The notes: generated from the sequence alone by a model not told the origin. 64,000 bases of DNA from Prevotellaceae bacterium (GCA_029226205.1 JAQXXT010000079.1:1-64000); one strand, 5' to 3'; counted from the stretch's first letter, positions 19,601-26,907 are shown. Translations and numbers: made by a program.

Positions 19601-20542
19601 TATGAGGTGTATGTGAACAATATGGTTGCCAACCAGATGTCGCAGGAAGCTGCCCATCATGTCCATACCCATTGGGATGATGATCCGAAAGTACGGACGA
19701 AGGTCCTTGTCATCGATGTCACGCCGAGTCCTGACCCGATCAGTCTCAACGGGGAGTACTATGAGCGAATGGGTACGTCGTCACGCCGTGTCAACGAGGA
19801 TTATCTTCCCGTCTTCCTCGCCAACCGTCGCAAATGGGCTGCCGAGCATCAGATGGAGACGCGTGAGCAGGCTTCGGAACTCGTGGGGCAGCTGCCGCAA
19901 CAGAATGCCGCGCCGACTACCGAGGAAAAAACAGACGTCACGCCACAGAATATCACGGACAAGATCCAGACGAGTCGTATTCGTAATAATGTCATCAGCG
20001 ATTGGGAAGAGGATTATTATCCCGTCATCAACTATATCTGTTTCATTGACCAGGATGAATATAAGGTATTGGATGAGAATGACTATAAGACTGACGACTA
20101 CCGGCTTGAACTCGCCGTTCATGAGGAGGAGCAGAATGACTGGCTGCTCATGGCCTATGCCGATGGCTCCCTCGTGAAGACAAGCGTGCAAGTGTTGCTG
20201 AATCGTGGCGTAAACAGGGTCTTCAAGCGTTATAGCGAAAAGGAACTCATCTACGCGAATATCGTCAAGGATGATGATATCGTAGTAGTAGGTTATATCG
20301 ATGGAAAAGGAAACCACTACGTCCGTTTCAACACAATGGACATGGTGGAGGAGGGGAGCATGCAGGACAGTGGCAGCAGCCTCTGCTCCGTGAACAACCA
20401 GGGTGTCCACTATGTGGAGACGCTGCACCGTAATGCCGTCCCCGACTGGGTGACCTTCAACCCGAAGGCCACGTCTCTCGGTACATCGTTGAAGACCGTC
20501 AATGGAAAGAAAATGTTGAAGTTCCTGCCGGGATGCCAGTAG
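16601..20542 (+). CDS. Giant AlbA_2 (Schlafen-type) domain protein
   Basis: About 1313 residues, function unknown. Only one domain is recognisable: an AlbA_2/Schlafen-like putative nucleic-acid-binding domain near residues 926-1050 (SYQVEFKTSIVYPE, then ICAFLNADGGTIYLGVNDQG, with the later YYERMGTSSRRV motif). The first 900 residues are mixed alpha/beta with no motif I can name. A degraded acidic/basic stretch (about 1085-1125) separates AlbA_2 from a beta-rich C-terminus. The frame begins at 16556, but starts at 16601 (MINLKQNEMEEQ) or 16625 avoid the repeat. It lies 53 nt downstream of the nuclease-helicase and is probably in the same transcript. Confidence 0.82.
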   Translation: MINLKQNEMEEQEERQHVAVKVLRTDVDTHQYVVSYGEDAKLYRIPMLPYQRKMPVPDTIPCLVERSLSGGVYLRQDFEALIRGFYKEGDETDFTVQRSYGDDYILQESHGFTARLAKKLIPNPALTPCIGCRITKIMGRYMQIEPAFVDSQIKTTSFSLTDQQLDEFIGQTTWNQKDLRSLLLGNTPSELFDAECHQWIAAQAARCPDREMLQEDLKSLKSHLLQALESSEMLNQCDAATRKVMEERFSDVIEQAGYYLDALDMVSEDGKAADDFVTTVLEKLSKSSYVYHPRKRLYIMLSIFHLDFNLMEEKMDMILAIIRKHGLQLSKREPFCKMWIILLEYYIHHVYETPDRLNDRRVMETMIMALALQMNLAEDFKNDLFDDVLNRSLLYRLCSRMNVTNPEQLLEESLFNVVSESGDQSVYVLSTDDAALTANLISNQVSDTVDGSLAPAVYNSDRVHLTIENGKVTLSAPDVNEDNEYEPLPAQLNLWHGLSVRLSEKPSSDLRGDKSNTVRHYKLLWDFIYKSFFSVRQPVRKKSRRPLYPGDDVDIIVTRKLDEGLLFECRVIDEGYEDVIGYIDAAKDIVPYYPGKLALSDFYLNGSPLELAVRVGQVEDNGYCHFVMNEQIVEFMDDYRIRHYDYTSHLRCCLNAPAPGSSRVPAISFDGLSVSVGVERGVSPSILTKGKVVEVTNPERGPAPYMNATYSRDLPELNFSTSNAFHQLMVNYADELVYLPEGVEEQGEEQEETLTTVLDDSRVYELMNILETYAGFEDDYVKAYNYISTCRVLARMIDSDRENYYIKRLTLLELLSDFAQNSSFTEESQRVLATSASDTFNHHSSLYQEYQQMRVVSWLNTDEHNDELYQMSCNRNYPVLQQLAALVMSHNTVKKAGLIPQAEEILEKIRSILKLRRQNASDKKSYGKESYQVEFKTSIVYPEYSMRPNLFDQTRKILSEICAFLNADGGTIYLGVNDQGIEMGVEEDLHFQQFNGSADHYEVYVNNMVANQMSQEAAHHVHTHWDDDPKVRTKVLVIDVTPSPDPISLNGEYYERMGTSSRRVNEDYLPVFLANRRKWAAEHQMETREQASELVGQLPQQNAAPTTEEKTDVTPQNITDKIQTSRIRNNVISDWEEDYYPVINYICFIDQDEYKVLDENDYKTDDYRLELAVHEEEQNDWLLMAYADGSLVKTSVQVLLNRGVNRVFKRYSEKELIYANIVKDDDIVVVGYIDGKGNHYVRFNTMDMVEEGSMQDSGSSLCSVNNQGVHYVETLHRNAVPDWVTFNPKATSLGTSLKTVNGKKMLKFLPGCQ

Positions 20543-20592
20543 GGACATAATTATTTTTGTTCCGCAACATATAAGGCAAACAAAAACATATC

Positions 20593-20922
20593 TGGCGCAC
20601 CGGATATTAAGTGTTGGAATGCCTCCATCAATGATCATCAATAATATCATCAATACATTGTCACAGCGAGTGGCCGATATAATTAACATCCATAGATGGC
20701 AAGCCATCTCTTCAATGATCATCAATATTCGCTTCGAGTATCGACTCCATTAATGTTTCATTAATGATCATTAATGGAGACGCCCCTTCTGCCTATATTG
20801 ATGTCAATTGATGTGATGCCTTGGCATCCATTAATGAATATCTTTTCAGCGCTGATGATATTGATGAAATATTGATGATTATTGATGGAGGCATGCCACC
20901 CACATAAATTATCCGGTGCCCA
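20593..20922. mobile_element. MITE-like element with about 60-bp terminal inverted repeats
   Basis: The left arm (20593-20655) and right arm (20860-20922) are imperfect reverse complements. Both begin TGG(C)GCACCGGAT and contain ATGCCTCCATCAAT, then ATCATCAAT and ATCAATA-type repeats. The 200-bp interior has no ORF. It contains a second palindrome (TCCATTAATG at 20746-20755 with CATTAATGGA at 20769-20778) and several TGATCATCAAT words. The structure matches a non-autonomous mobile element; no transposase is present and no target-site duplication is clear. Confidence 0.65.
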
Positions 20923-21372
20923 AAAATTACAATAGGATCATTTCCATGCATCGATTCAATTTTCATCAATTTGATCGATGCAGAAAAATGTTTTTTTTGC
21001 AGAAACAAAGGGTTGAGAATCGCACTGAAATCAACAACAATGGGGATTTGGCCGGAAATACGCGAATTTTAACGCAATTTATATCTTGTTGATAATCAGT
21101 AAATTGGTATATTTGTGACTGTGACTAAGGAATAAATATACAGTTGATGCTGCATTGTGGTGCGCACACAGGAATATTTTTGTACAGGATTATACAAATA
21201 TCTCAGGCATTTACGGACCGTAAACAACGTAGATAGAAAAATATCTCTGTGAGATATTTTCGTAAATAACGTGTTTATGAAATTTTCTTCGTAAGATAAT
21301 GTTCAAAGGTCTTCATTTTGCCACGTGTGGATAGCAAAAAGGAGGTGGGCTTCGCTTAAAATGATCCAATTG
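20923..21372. other. Gene-free AT-rich spacer
   Basis: No plausible coding frame, RNA gene or terminator was recognised in this 450-nt stretch. It contains TTTACGGACCGTAAA and AAATATCTC-TGTG-AGATATTT palindromes near 21206-21260. A short segment near 21275-21300 (AACGTGTTTATGAAATT) resembles one at 58326. Confidence 0.5.
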
Positions 21373-21487
21373 CAGGGTGCGGCCTTTGTGGCCGTCCGCC
21401 GACCGTAGGTCGGATGTGAGGGAATGTTTTTCATTGACGCATTAATCCGTCGTTCCGACGACGGGCCGCCACAAGGGACGCACCCTG
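21373..21487. repeat. Paired family C repeats in inverted orientation
   Basis: CAGGGTGCGGCCTTTGTGG at 21373 and its inverted partner ending CCACAAGGGACGCACCCTG at 21487 face each other across 55 nt. Inside are GACCGTAGGTCGG and CGTCGTTCCGACGACG palindromes. This is a BIME-like two-copy arrangement. Confidence 0.7.
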
Positions 21488-21500
21488 TGGATCGGTGGGG

Positions 21501-21902
21501 TTTATTTTGTTTTTCGGGCTTTTGTTAAAAATCAAACAGCCACGATGTGAAGAATAGGGTTTTATTTGTCCGTGGATATCCGTGTTGTCCGTTGCCCAAG
21601 GGTTCGCCCCCTTTGGGGACGCAGAGAGGGAGAGAGGCAGAGTCCCCGGGTGCCCGTGCCGTTGATGTCCGTCGCTATCGCTCCGGCCATCAACGTCCCG
21701 GGTACCCGGGGTTAATCAAGTTGGCCCCCTTCGGGGACCTCGTCCATGGCAGCCCGTGTTGTCCTATGCCACAGAACGCGTAGCGAACAGCGTAGCCGGT
21801 TTTTATTTTGCTTTTTCCGGTTTTCTTTAAAAAATCAAACTGCCACGATGTGAAGAATAGTGTTTTATTTGTCCGGGGATATCCGTGTTGTCCGATGCCC
21901 AA
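21501..21902. repeat. Direct repeat pair, about 100 bp each
   Basis: Segments 21501-21600 and 21800-21902 share a common core containing CCACGATGTGAAGAATAG, TTTTATTTGTCCG and GATATCCGTGTTGTCC with few differences. A shorter third echo (CCGTGTTGTCCTATGCC) is at 21754. Two short frames here (21547-21783 + and 21690-21944 -) consist of repeat sequence and are not convincing genes. Confidence 0.7.
21644..21711. repeat. Long GC-rich cruciform-forming palindrome
   Basis: CCCCGGGTGCCCGTGCCGTT at 21644 pairs with the arm ending CCCGGGTACCCGGGG at 21711. The arms are about 24 nt, imperfect, and enclose a 20-nt loop. It lies between the two copies of the direct repeat. Confidence 0.65.
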
Positions 21903-21919
21903 CATACCCCCAACAACGA

Positions 21920-21985
21920 AAGACAGAATAACAGATGAAAACATATAGTGCGCAGTGTATGTAAAATCTGTTACTCTGTCTTTTT
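21920..21985. repeat. Family E hairpin, copy 1
   Basis: Arms AGACAGAATAACAGAT (21921-21936) and ATCTGTTACTCTGTCT (21966-21981) pair over 16 bp with one G-T type mismatch, followed by T5. A nearly identical 61-bp copy is at 56705-56765. On this side it lies 3' of the minus-strand gene ending at 22036 and could serve as its terminator. Confidence 0.7.
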
Positions 21986-22035
21986 ATTTGGAACATAATA
22001 AATTACGTCCCAACAAAAAGGTCTGTCCGTGAGGT

Positions 22036-22542
22036 TTAGTATTTGCTCCAGTCGATGCCACGGATCAGTTGCAGGGCCTTGGACCAGTCGCAGTCGAGGG
22101 AGAAGGGGGTAGGATAGTCCGTGCGGTTGCTGTAGGCATGAACGAGATCCTCGTCGTTGTCCTTGAAGAGGGGACAGTCGAGGGTAGCCTTCTTGAAGGT
22201 TGCCGTGATGAGCTCACGGTTTTTCTTCTTACAGTCTTTCAGCCGTTTCTCGTAGACGGTGAGATACTGTACCATGTTGTACACTTGTTCGTTAGCCTCT
22301 TTGATAAGACGGTTTTTCTCATCGATGGAGACACTGTCCGACATCATCTTCGGTGCCATTTTCGACTTCAGGTAGCTGCACTCGTCATATTTGAATACGG
22401 CGACCTTCCGCTGCTGGATATCCAGGGTGGTGTCGTTGCATATTTTCTCTGCCTCCTTGGCGACATAGTTCAGCACGTCCTGCGCGGAAGCGGGGAGGAC
22501 GAGGAAGGCCAGAAGGGCGAAAAGGGAAAGAAACTTTTTCAT
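22036..22542 (-). CDS. Secreted protein of unknown function
   Basis: A 168-residue protein with a clear signal peptide (FLSLFALLAFLVLPASAQ). The mature part is helical and charged, with five cysteines after the signal (ICND, DECSY, DCKKK, LDCPL, LDCDW), which suggests disulfides in the periplasm or a secreted protein. No family is recognised. It is the distal gene of a minus-strand run after the ABC ATPase, 57 nt away and separated by a family C repeat. Confidence 0.75.
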   Translation of the reverse strand: MKKFLSLFALLAFLVLPASAQDVLNYVAKEAEKICNDTTLDIQQRKVAVFKYDECSYLKSKMAPKMMSDSVSIDEKNRLIKEANEQVYNMVQYLTVYEKRLKDCKKKNRELITATFKKATLDCPLFKDNDEDLVHAYSNRTDYPTPFSLDCDWSKALQLIRGIDWSKY

Positions 22543-22559
22543 ATCGATTTTTTTATTGG

Positions 22560-22588
22560 AGGTAGGACGGCCACGAGGGCCGCATCCT
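22560..22588. repeat. Family C-like palindrome
   Basis: GTAGGACGGCCACGAGGGCCGCATCCTAC: GTAGGA...TCCTAC and GGCC...GGCC arms in the gap between two minus-strand genes. Confidence 0.65.
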
Positions 22589-22599
22589 ACGTTGGTATT

Positions 22600-24084
22600 T
22601 CAGGCATGCCGCTGGAGATAGATGCTGTGATCTATGCAGGCCGGCAGCTCGTTCTTATAATGTGTGACCATGATCATGGTCTTGTTGTCACGCTCACAGA
22701 ACGTCTCAATGATGTCCTTCACGAGACGGCGCTGCGTGTTGTCGAGACCATGGAGGGGCTCATCGAGGATGAGGAGCTCAGGATCCTTGACGAAGGCACG
22801 GGCCAGGAGGACGAGGCGCTGCTCACCACTCGATATTTTCAGGAATGTACGGTCGGCGAGGTCTCCGACGCCGAAGATATCCATCCAGAACCGACATTTC
22901 TCATAGTCCTCCTCCTTCGGCTTGACATACAGGCCGACGGAGTCCATGAGGCCGCTGGCGACGATGCGCACGCACGGCATGTCACGCTGGTAGGCACGGT
23001 GCATCTCGGGAGATACATAGCCGATATGCTTCTTGATGTCCCAGATACTCTCGCCGCTGCCACGGGGATTACCGAAGAGGGCGATGTCGCAGGCATAGCT
23101 CTGGGGGTTGTCGGCACAGACGAGACTCAGCAGGGTCGACTTGCCGGCACCATTCTGTCCCGAGAGCGCCCAGCGCTCACCATTCTTCACGACCCAGTCG
23201 AGGTCCTTGAGGATCGTGCGCTTGCCATAACGGATACAGACATGATGCATGTTGACGACCTCATCGCTGTGGAACTCCTTCGCCTTATGGGGCAGGGCGA
23301 GGATAGCCCGGCGCTTCTCCTCGGGGAGGACATGGGCCGGTATCTCGGGGCGGTTTCGGAGATATTCCTCTTTCGTGACCTTCGGCAGGACTTTCATGTC
23401 CCGTACTTCCACGACATGGGTGATGAAGTCGGGGATGTCGTCGACCTTCGAGAGGACGAGGATGATCTGCAGATGACGCTCTCGGGAGAGGGTGGCGAGG
23501 AGCTCTTTCAACTGGTCACGCGTCTCGGCGTCGAGTCCGATGAACGGATTATCCATGATGAGGATCCGCGGGTCGGCGAAGAGGGTAGAGGCGAGCTTGA
23601 ATTTCCGGAGCTCACCACTCGACAGGAGGATGATATACTTGTCGAGGAGATGCTCCATATGGAAAAGCTCATAGATATGCTTCTGCAGCTCACGGCGCCC
23701 GGGGGTGTCCTCTCCGGCGAGGTTATAGGCCTCTTCGAGCTTGCCGCCTACCGTCGGCGTGTTCTCATCGATCTCCATCTGGTTCCACCGCTGCTGGAGA
23801 TAGTAGGTCTTGTCGTTGTCACCGCCGTAGGAGTCACGGAAGGTGATATAGCGGATATTGTCGCTCACGAGGGGCTTCGTGCTCGGCGTAAAGTCGTATT
23901 CGGGGTCGTGCATGAGCAGGGGGTGCCGGCCGACAATCATGTCGACAAGCATGGACTTGCCACCGCCGTTGGGACCGACGATAGCCAACTGCTCTCCGTC
24001 GAGGGCTTCGAAGTTGACGGGCTCTGCCATACGCCATTCCGGCATACGGGGCACTCCATTGGTAATCTTAATCGTTTTTTGCAT
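22600..24084 (-). CDS. Twin-ATPase ABC protein, ModF-like
   Basis: A 494-residue protein with two ABC ATPase cassettes and no membrane segments. Cassette 1 has Walker A GPNGGGKSM, signature LLSSGELRKFKLA and Walker B ILIMDNPFIGLD. Cassette 2 has GQNGAGKSTLLSLV, signature KISSGEQRLVLLARA and LLILDEPLHGLD. This layout matches ModF/PhrA-type ATPases, whose role is uncertain, rather than an importer with its own permease. The frame is open to 24123, but codons beyond 24084 come from a family A repeat. I use the ATG at 24084 (MQKTIKITNG). It lies downstream of ruvC. Confidence 0.85.
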   Translation of the reverse strand: MQKTIKITNGVPRMPEWRMAEPVNFEALDGEQLAIVGPNGGGKSMLVDMIVGRHPLLMHDPEYDFTPSTKPLVSDNIRYITFRDSYGGDNDKTYYLQQRWNQMEIDENTPTVGGKLEEAYNLAGEDTPGRRELQKHIYELFHMEHLLDKYIILLSSGELRKFKLASTLFADPRILIMDNPFIGLDAETRDQLKELLATLSRERHLQIILVLSKVDDIPDFITHVVEVRDMKVLPKVTKEEYLRNRPEIPAHVLPEEKRRAILALPHKAKEFHSDEVVNMHHVCIRYGKRTILKDLDWVVKNGERWALSGQNGAGKSTLLSLVCADNPQSYACDIALFGNPRGSGESIWDIKKHIGYVSPEMHRAYQRDMPCVRIVASGLMDSVGLYVKPKEEDYEKCRFWMDIFGVGDLADRTFLKISSGEQRLVLLARAFVKDPELLILDEPLHGLDNTQRRLVKDIIETFCERDNKTMIMVTHYKNELPACIDHSIYLQRHA

Positions 24085-24100
24085 GTTCTCTCTTATTTTT

Positions 24101-24127
24101 CGTGGCCGCAACATGGCGGCCACCTAC
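24101..24127. repeat. Family A palindrome
   Basis: CGTGGCCGCAACATGGCGGCCACCTAC lies between the ruvC stop (24138) and the ABC ATPase start (24084). Confidence 0.8.
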
Positions 24128-24137
24128 ATCGTGGTTG

Positions 24138-24704
24138 TTATTTTGCAATGCGGTCTTTATTCTTCAATACGAAATCCTTCCATGAGCCGTAATGGTGAGC
24201 GTCGGTCTCAGGACGTCCCAACTGCAGGAAATGGCAGTAGGCGGCAGCGACGGCATCGGTGGCATCGAGGAATTTCGGCATGTCATCATCGGAGATATGA
24301 AGGAGTCGCTGGAGCATGGCAGCCACCTGTTCCTTGGAGGCCTGTCCCTGTCCCGTGATGGCCATCTTGATTTTCAACGGCGCATACTCATGGATGGGGA
24401 CACTGTGATGGATGGCGGCGGCAATGGCGACGCCCTGTGCTCTGCCGAGCTTGAGCATCGACTGGATATTCTTGCCGAAGAAGGGTGCCTCGATGGCCAT
24501 CTCGTCGGGGAGATAGGCATCGATGATTCCCGTGACACGCTCGAAGATCTTACCGAGGCGGAGATACGGATCGCGTTCCTTGCGCATGTCGACGACGCCC
24601 ATGACGACGAGGGAGGCCTTGTTGCCGTTGACCTTGATGACGCCATAGCCCATGACATTCGTGCCCGGGTCAATACCGAGGATGATTTTTTCACCTTTCG
24701 TCAT
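24138..24704 (-). CDS. ruvC: Holliday junction resolvase RuvC
   Basis: A 188-residue RNase H-fold endonuclease that resolves Holliday junctions with RuvAB. Catalytic acids are visible: Asp in ILGIDPGTNVMGYGV, Glu in AIEAPFFGKN and Asp in KFLDATDAVAAAYCH. Length is normal. It is packed with the MBL hydrolase upstream (9 nt) in a minus-strand operon. Confidence 0.95.
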   Translation of the reverse strand: MTKGEKIILGIDPGTNVMGYGVIKVNGNKASLVVMGVVDMRKERDPYLRLGKIFERVTGIIDAYLPDEMAIEAPFFGKNIQSMLKLGRAQGVAIAAAIHHSVPIHEYAPLKIKMAITGQGQASKEQVAAMLQRLLHISDDDMPKFLDATDAVAAAYCHFLQLGRPETDAHHYGSWKDFVLKNKDRIAK

Positions 24705-24713
24705 CGTTCTTTG

Positions 24714-25355
24714 TTAACGGTCGAGATAAGGATTCGTAGCCAGTTCGTCACCGAGCATCGTCTGAGGACCGTGTCCCGGAAGGATCGTCGTCTCGTCGGG
24801 GAGCTGGGTGAGCTGTCGGAGACTTTGGATGATGAGGAACATACTTCCCTCGGGGAAGTCCGTGCGGCCGATGCTCCCCTTGAAGAGGGTGTCGCCGGAG
24901 AAGAGTACGTTTTCCTCGGGACAGTAGAAACAGACGGAGCCGTGGCTGTGACCGGGCGTGGGGATGATCTGGAACGCATGGTTGCCGAAGGTGATCTTCT
25001 CGCCGGGCTCGAAGAAATGGTCCACGGGAGGGAAGTCGTCGGGAATATCCATCTGCCAGTTCTTGGCCTGTGCGGCGAGATGTCGCATGAGGTCCTCGTC
25101 GCCACTGTGCACCTCGGGCTTCAACTGATAGTTGTCGAAGATGAGCTTGTTGCCCATATTATGGTCGAGATGTCCGTGGGTGACGATGAGGTGCTTGGGC
25201 GTGAGCTGCTGCTTACGGATATAATCGGTGATGGCTGTGCGCTCTTCGGGATATTGCGCGCCACAGTCGACGATGACACATTCTTTCGTGTCATCACTGA
25301 CGACATAGCAGTTTTCCCGGATGTCATTGCAGACGAATCGTTGGATGTTGAGCAT
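24714..25355 (-). CDS. MBL-fold metallo-hydrolase (glyoxalase II-like)
   Basis: A 213-residue metallo-beta-lactamase-fold hydrolase. The dinuclear zinc motif is VTHGHLDHNMG, followed by PTPGHSHGSVCFY, LFSGDTLFKGSIGRTD and PGHGPQTMLGDE. The pattern fits the glyoxalase II-like thioester hydrolases common in Bacteroidetes. The substrate cannot be assigned. It starts 15 nt after the rsmG stop and is probably co-transcribed with ruvC. Confidence 0.9.
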   Translation of the reverse strand: MLNIQRFVCNDIRENCYVVSDDTKECVIVDCGAQYPEERTAITDYIRKQQLTPKHLIVTHGHLDHNMGNKLIFDNYQLKPEVHSGDEDLMRHLAAQAKNWQMDIPDDFPPVDHFFEPGEKITFGNHAFQIIPTPGHSHGSVCFYCPEENVLFSGDTLFKGSIGRTDFPEGSMFLIIQSLRQLTQLPDETTILPGHGPQTMLGDELATNPYLDR

Positions 25356-25370
25356 ATTTTCGTTTATGGT

Positions 25371-25994
25371 TTACAATGGGATATATACGAGTTTTTTCTC
25401 TTCGGCAAACCATGGCTCGTCGAACCATGTGCTGAGGTCGGTGACTTCAGCGATCTTCTCCACGCCACGGAGCTCATCGGTGAGGTCTCCGCCTTTGAGA
25501 CAGAGGAGGCCGTTGGGCAGGGCATGGTGCTGTTCGCGTGAGATATTCTTTCGGATGATCTTCAGAAGCTTGTCAACGGGCATGACGGCACGTGAGACGA
25601 CAAAGTCATATTTCCCCTTCTCTTCCTCGCCGCGAAGATGTTCTGCCGTGACATTCTTGAGTCCGATGGCCTGGCTGACCTCCTGACAGACACGGATCTT
25701 CTTACCCGTACCGTCGATGAGCTTGAACCGGCTGTCGGGGAAGAGGATGGCCAGCGGGATACCGGGGAAGCCGCCACCCGTGCCGAAGTCGAGGATATGG
25801 GCGCCGGGGCGGAAGGTCACGGCCTTGGCAATGGCAAGGGAGTGGAGAACATGGTGCTCGTAGAGGTTGTCGATGTCCTTACGGGAGATGACGTTGATTT
25901 TTGCGTTCCAATCCCGATAGAGGGCGTCGAGGGCCGCGAACTGCCGCTGTTGCGTGGCAGTGAGATGGGGGAAGTATTTTGTGATGATATCCAT
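25371..25994 (-). CDS. rsmG: 16S rRNA (guanine(527)-N7)-methyltransferase RsmG
   Basis: A 207-residue SAM-dependent methyltransferase that modifies G527 of 16S rRNA (GidB family). Motifs: NVISRKDIDNLYEHHVLHSL, SAM site ILDFGTGGGFPGIPLAILFP and later VVSRAVMPVDKLL. It is the first gene of the rsmG-MBL-ruvC minus-strand run. CAAAGTTAC at 26000-26008 reads GTAACTTTG on the minus strand and gives a -7-like element almost at the start codon. Confidence 0.93.
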   Translation of the reverse strand: MDIITKYFPHLTATQQRQFAALDALYRDWNAKINVISRKDIDNLYEHHVLHSLAIAKAVTFRPGAHILDFGTGGGFPGIPLAILFPDSRFKLIDGTGKKIRVCQEVSQAIGLKNVTAEHLRGEEEKGKYDFVVSRAVMPVDKLLKIIRKNISREQHHALPNGLLCLKGGDLTDELRGVEKIAEVTDLSTWFDEPWFAEEKKLVYIPL

Positions 25995-26072
25995 ATAGGT
26001 GACAAAGTTACGAAGAATATTTCAAAGGACACCATCTTTGTGGAAATTATTCGTTAAGAAAGTTAAAACGTG

Positions 26073-26210
26073 GTGGGTGCGTGGCCGCGCACCCACATGT
26101 GGCGGGGTTGTTATTTTACAAAAACAAGAAAAACAAAAATAATACCTTGGGTGTGTTGTTTACGAAGAAAACCTTTAAAAACAAGATAAAAACCAATTAG
26201 AAGTAAAAGG
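26073..26210. repeat. Family A-like palindrome plus family D repeat, copy 1
   Basis: GTGGGTGCGTGGCCGCGCACCCAC (26073-26096 region) is followed by about 115 nt (26091-26210) that recurs at 32441-32560. The shared words are GTTGTTATTTTAC, GTGTGTTGTTTA and AACCAATTAGAAGTAAA. Neither copy has an ORF. Confidence 0.75.
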
Positions 26211-26408
26211 GGCGGACTACGAGGCGAAACATGATAAATCATGTCCGAGAGGCCGACATTTTAAATCCTTAAGATCTCTCCCGCGCAAGCGGGTAGTTTT
26301 GAAAATATATTTTGGTTTTTATCATGTTTTTTTTGGTTTTCTTTTTAAACTATGAATTGCTCAAAGTCCTTACGTTCCAATGAAATATGCTCGCTCCCAA
26401 AAAGAATA
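26211..26408. other. Gene-free spacer with family B palindrome
   Basis: AACATGATAAATCATGTCC at 26228-26246 is a family B copy, and CCCGCGCAAGCGGG at 26280-26293 is a small hairpin. The remainder is T-rich and shows no gene. Confidence 0.55.
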
Positions 26409-26714
26409 TTAGCCGAGGGCGATCTTGCGTACGGTACGGCCTACCTTCACGATGTAGCAGCCCTTACGCAGGTTGAGGTCATAGCGGCGGTCATTGCCGT
26501 CGACACGGAGGGAGTAGACGCAGACACCGGCAACATTATAGATCTGCAGCATCTGTCCGTTGCCACCGGCGATACGAAGACTGTTGCCGATTACCTGGAT
26601 TGTCACGTTCTGGTCAAACTGTTCAGCAATCTCCACGGCTTCCTCGGCGTGAGAGGAGGTGGGGACGGCAAGGAGGACGAGACCCAAGAACATCAAAGTA
26701 AATATTTTCTTCAT
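26409..26714 (-). CDS. Short secreted protein with T9SS-type C-terminal domain
   Basis: A 101-residue protein with a signal peptide (IFTLMFLGLVLLAVPTSSHA) and a single beta-sandwich-like domain. It includes LRIAGGNGQMLQIYNVAGV, then YDLNLRKGCYIVKVG and RTVRKIALG. This wording resembles the Por-secretion (type IX) sorting tail normally found at the end of large cargo proteins. Here almost nothing precedes the tail. It may be a decayed cargo, a surface peptide or a freestanding adaptor. It has a strong promoter of its own. Confidence 0.75.
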   Translation of the reverse strand: MKKIFTLMFLGLVLLAVPTSSHAEEAVEIAEQFDQNVTIQVIGNSLRIAGGNGQMLQIYNVAGVCVYSLRVDGNDRRYDLNLRKGCYIVKVGRTVRKIALG

Positions 26715-26743
26715 AAACGTTTATTTTTTATTGGAGTCCGGTG

Positions 26744-26775
26744 CAAATATACAAAATCCTCGGGAAACGACAAAA
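26744..26775 (-). promoter_or_regulatory. Promoter for the T9SS-tail protein
   Basis: On the minus strand TTTTG (26775-26771), 19-nt spacer, TATATTTG (26751-26744), 30 nt before the ATG at 26714: a near-perfect Bacteroidetes promoter. Confidence 0.75.
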
Positions 26776-26848
26776 TATTTCTCATGGTTTTTTGTAAGAA
26801 CATGATTGATCATGGATCGCCTTTCATGGATTGCCTGAAAACGAAAGA

Positions 26849-26870
26849 AGCCTGCTCCCATGAGCAGGCT
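26849..26870 (-). terminator. Rho-independent terminator of rplU-rpmA
   Basis: AGCCTGCTC - CCAT - GAGCAGGCT forms a perfect 9-bp stem. On the minus strand it is followed by TTCTTTCGTTTT, 38 nt past the rpmA stop. Confidence 0.8.
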
Positions 26871-26907
26871 CTATGTTTGTTTGGAATAAGTTTGATTTTA
26901 TTGTACG

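Noticed and set aside
18062-19672. 536-codon minus-strand frame inside the AlbA_2 gene
   Set aside because: Shadow of the GC-rich coding strand, without any recognisable domain.
20615-20900. Possible CRISPR array because of recurring TCATCAAT words
   Set aside because: The words are short, irregularly spaced and on both strands; the unit is one inverted-repeat element, not repeat-spacer units.
21547-21783. 78-codon plus-strand frame in the repeat island
   Set aside because: Made of direct-repeat and palindrome sequence; no domain and no promoter.
22069-24192. 707-codon plus-strand frame
   Set aside because: Runs antisense to the ModF-like gene and the secreted protein; low-complexity Asp/Glu/Val composition typical of a shadow.
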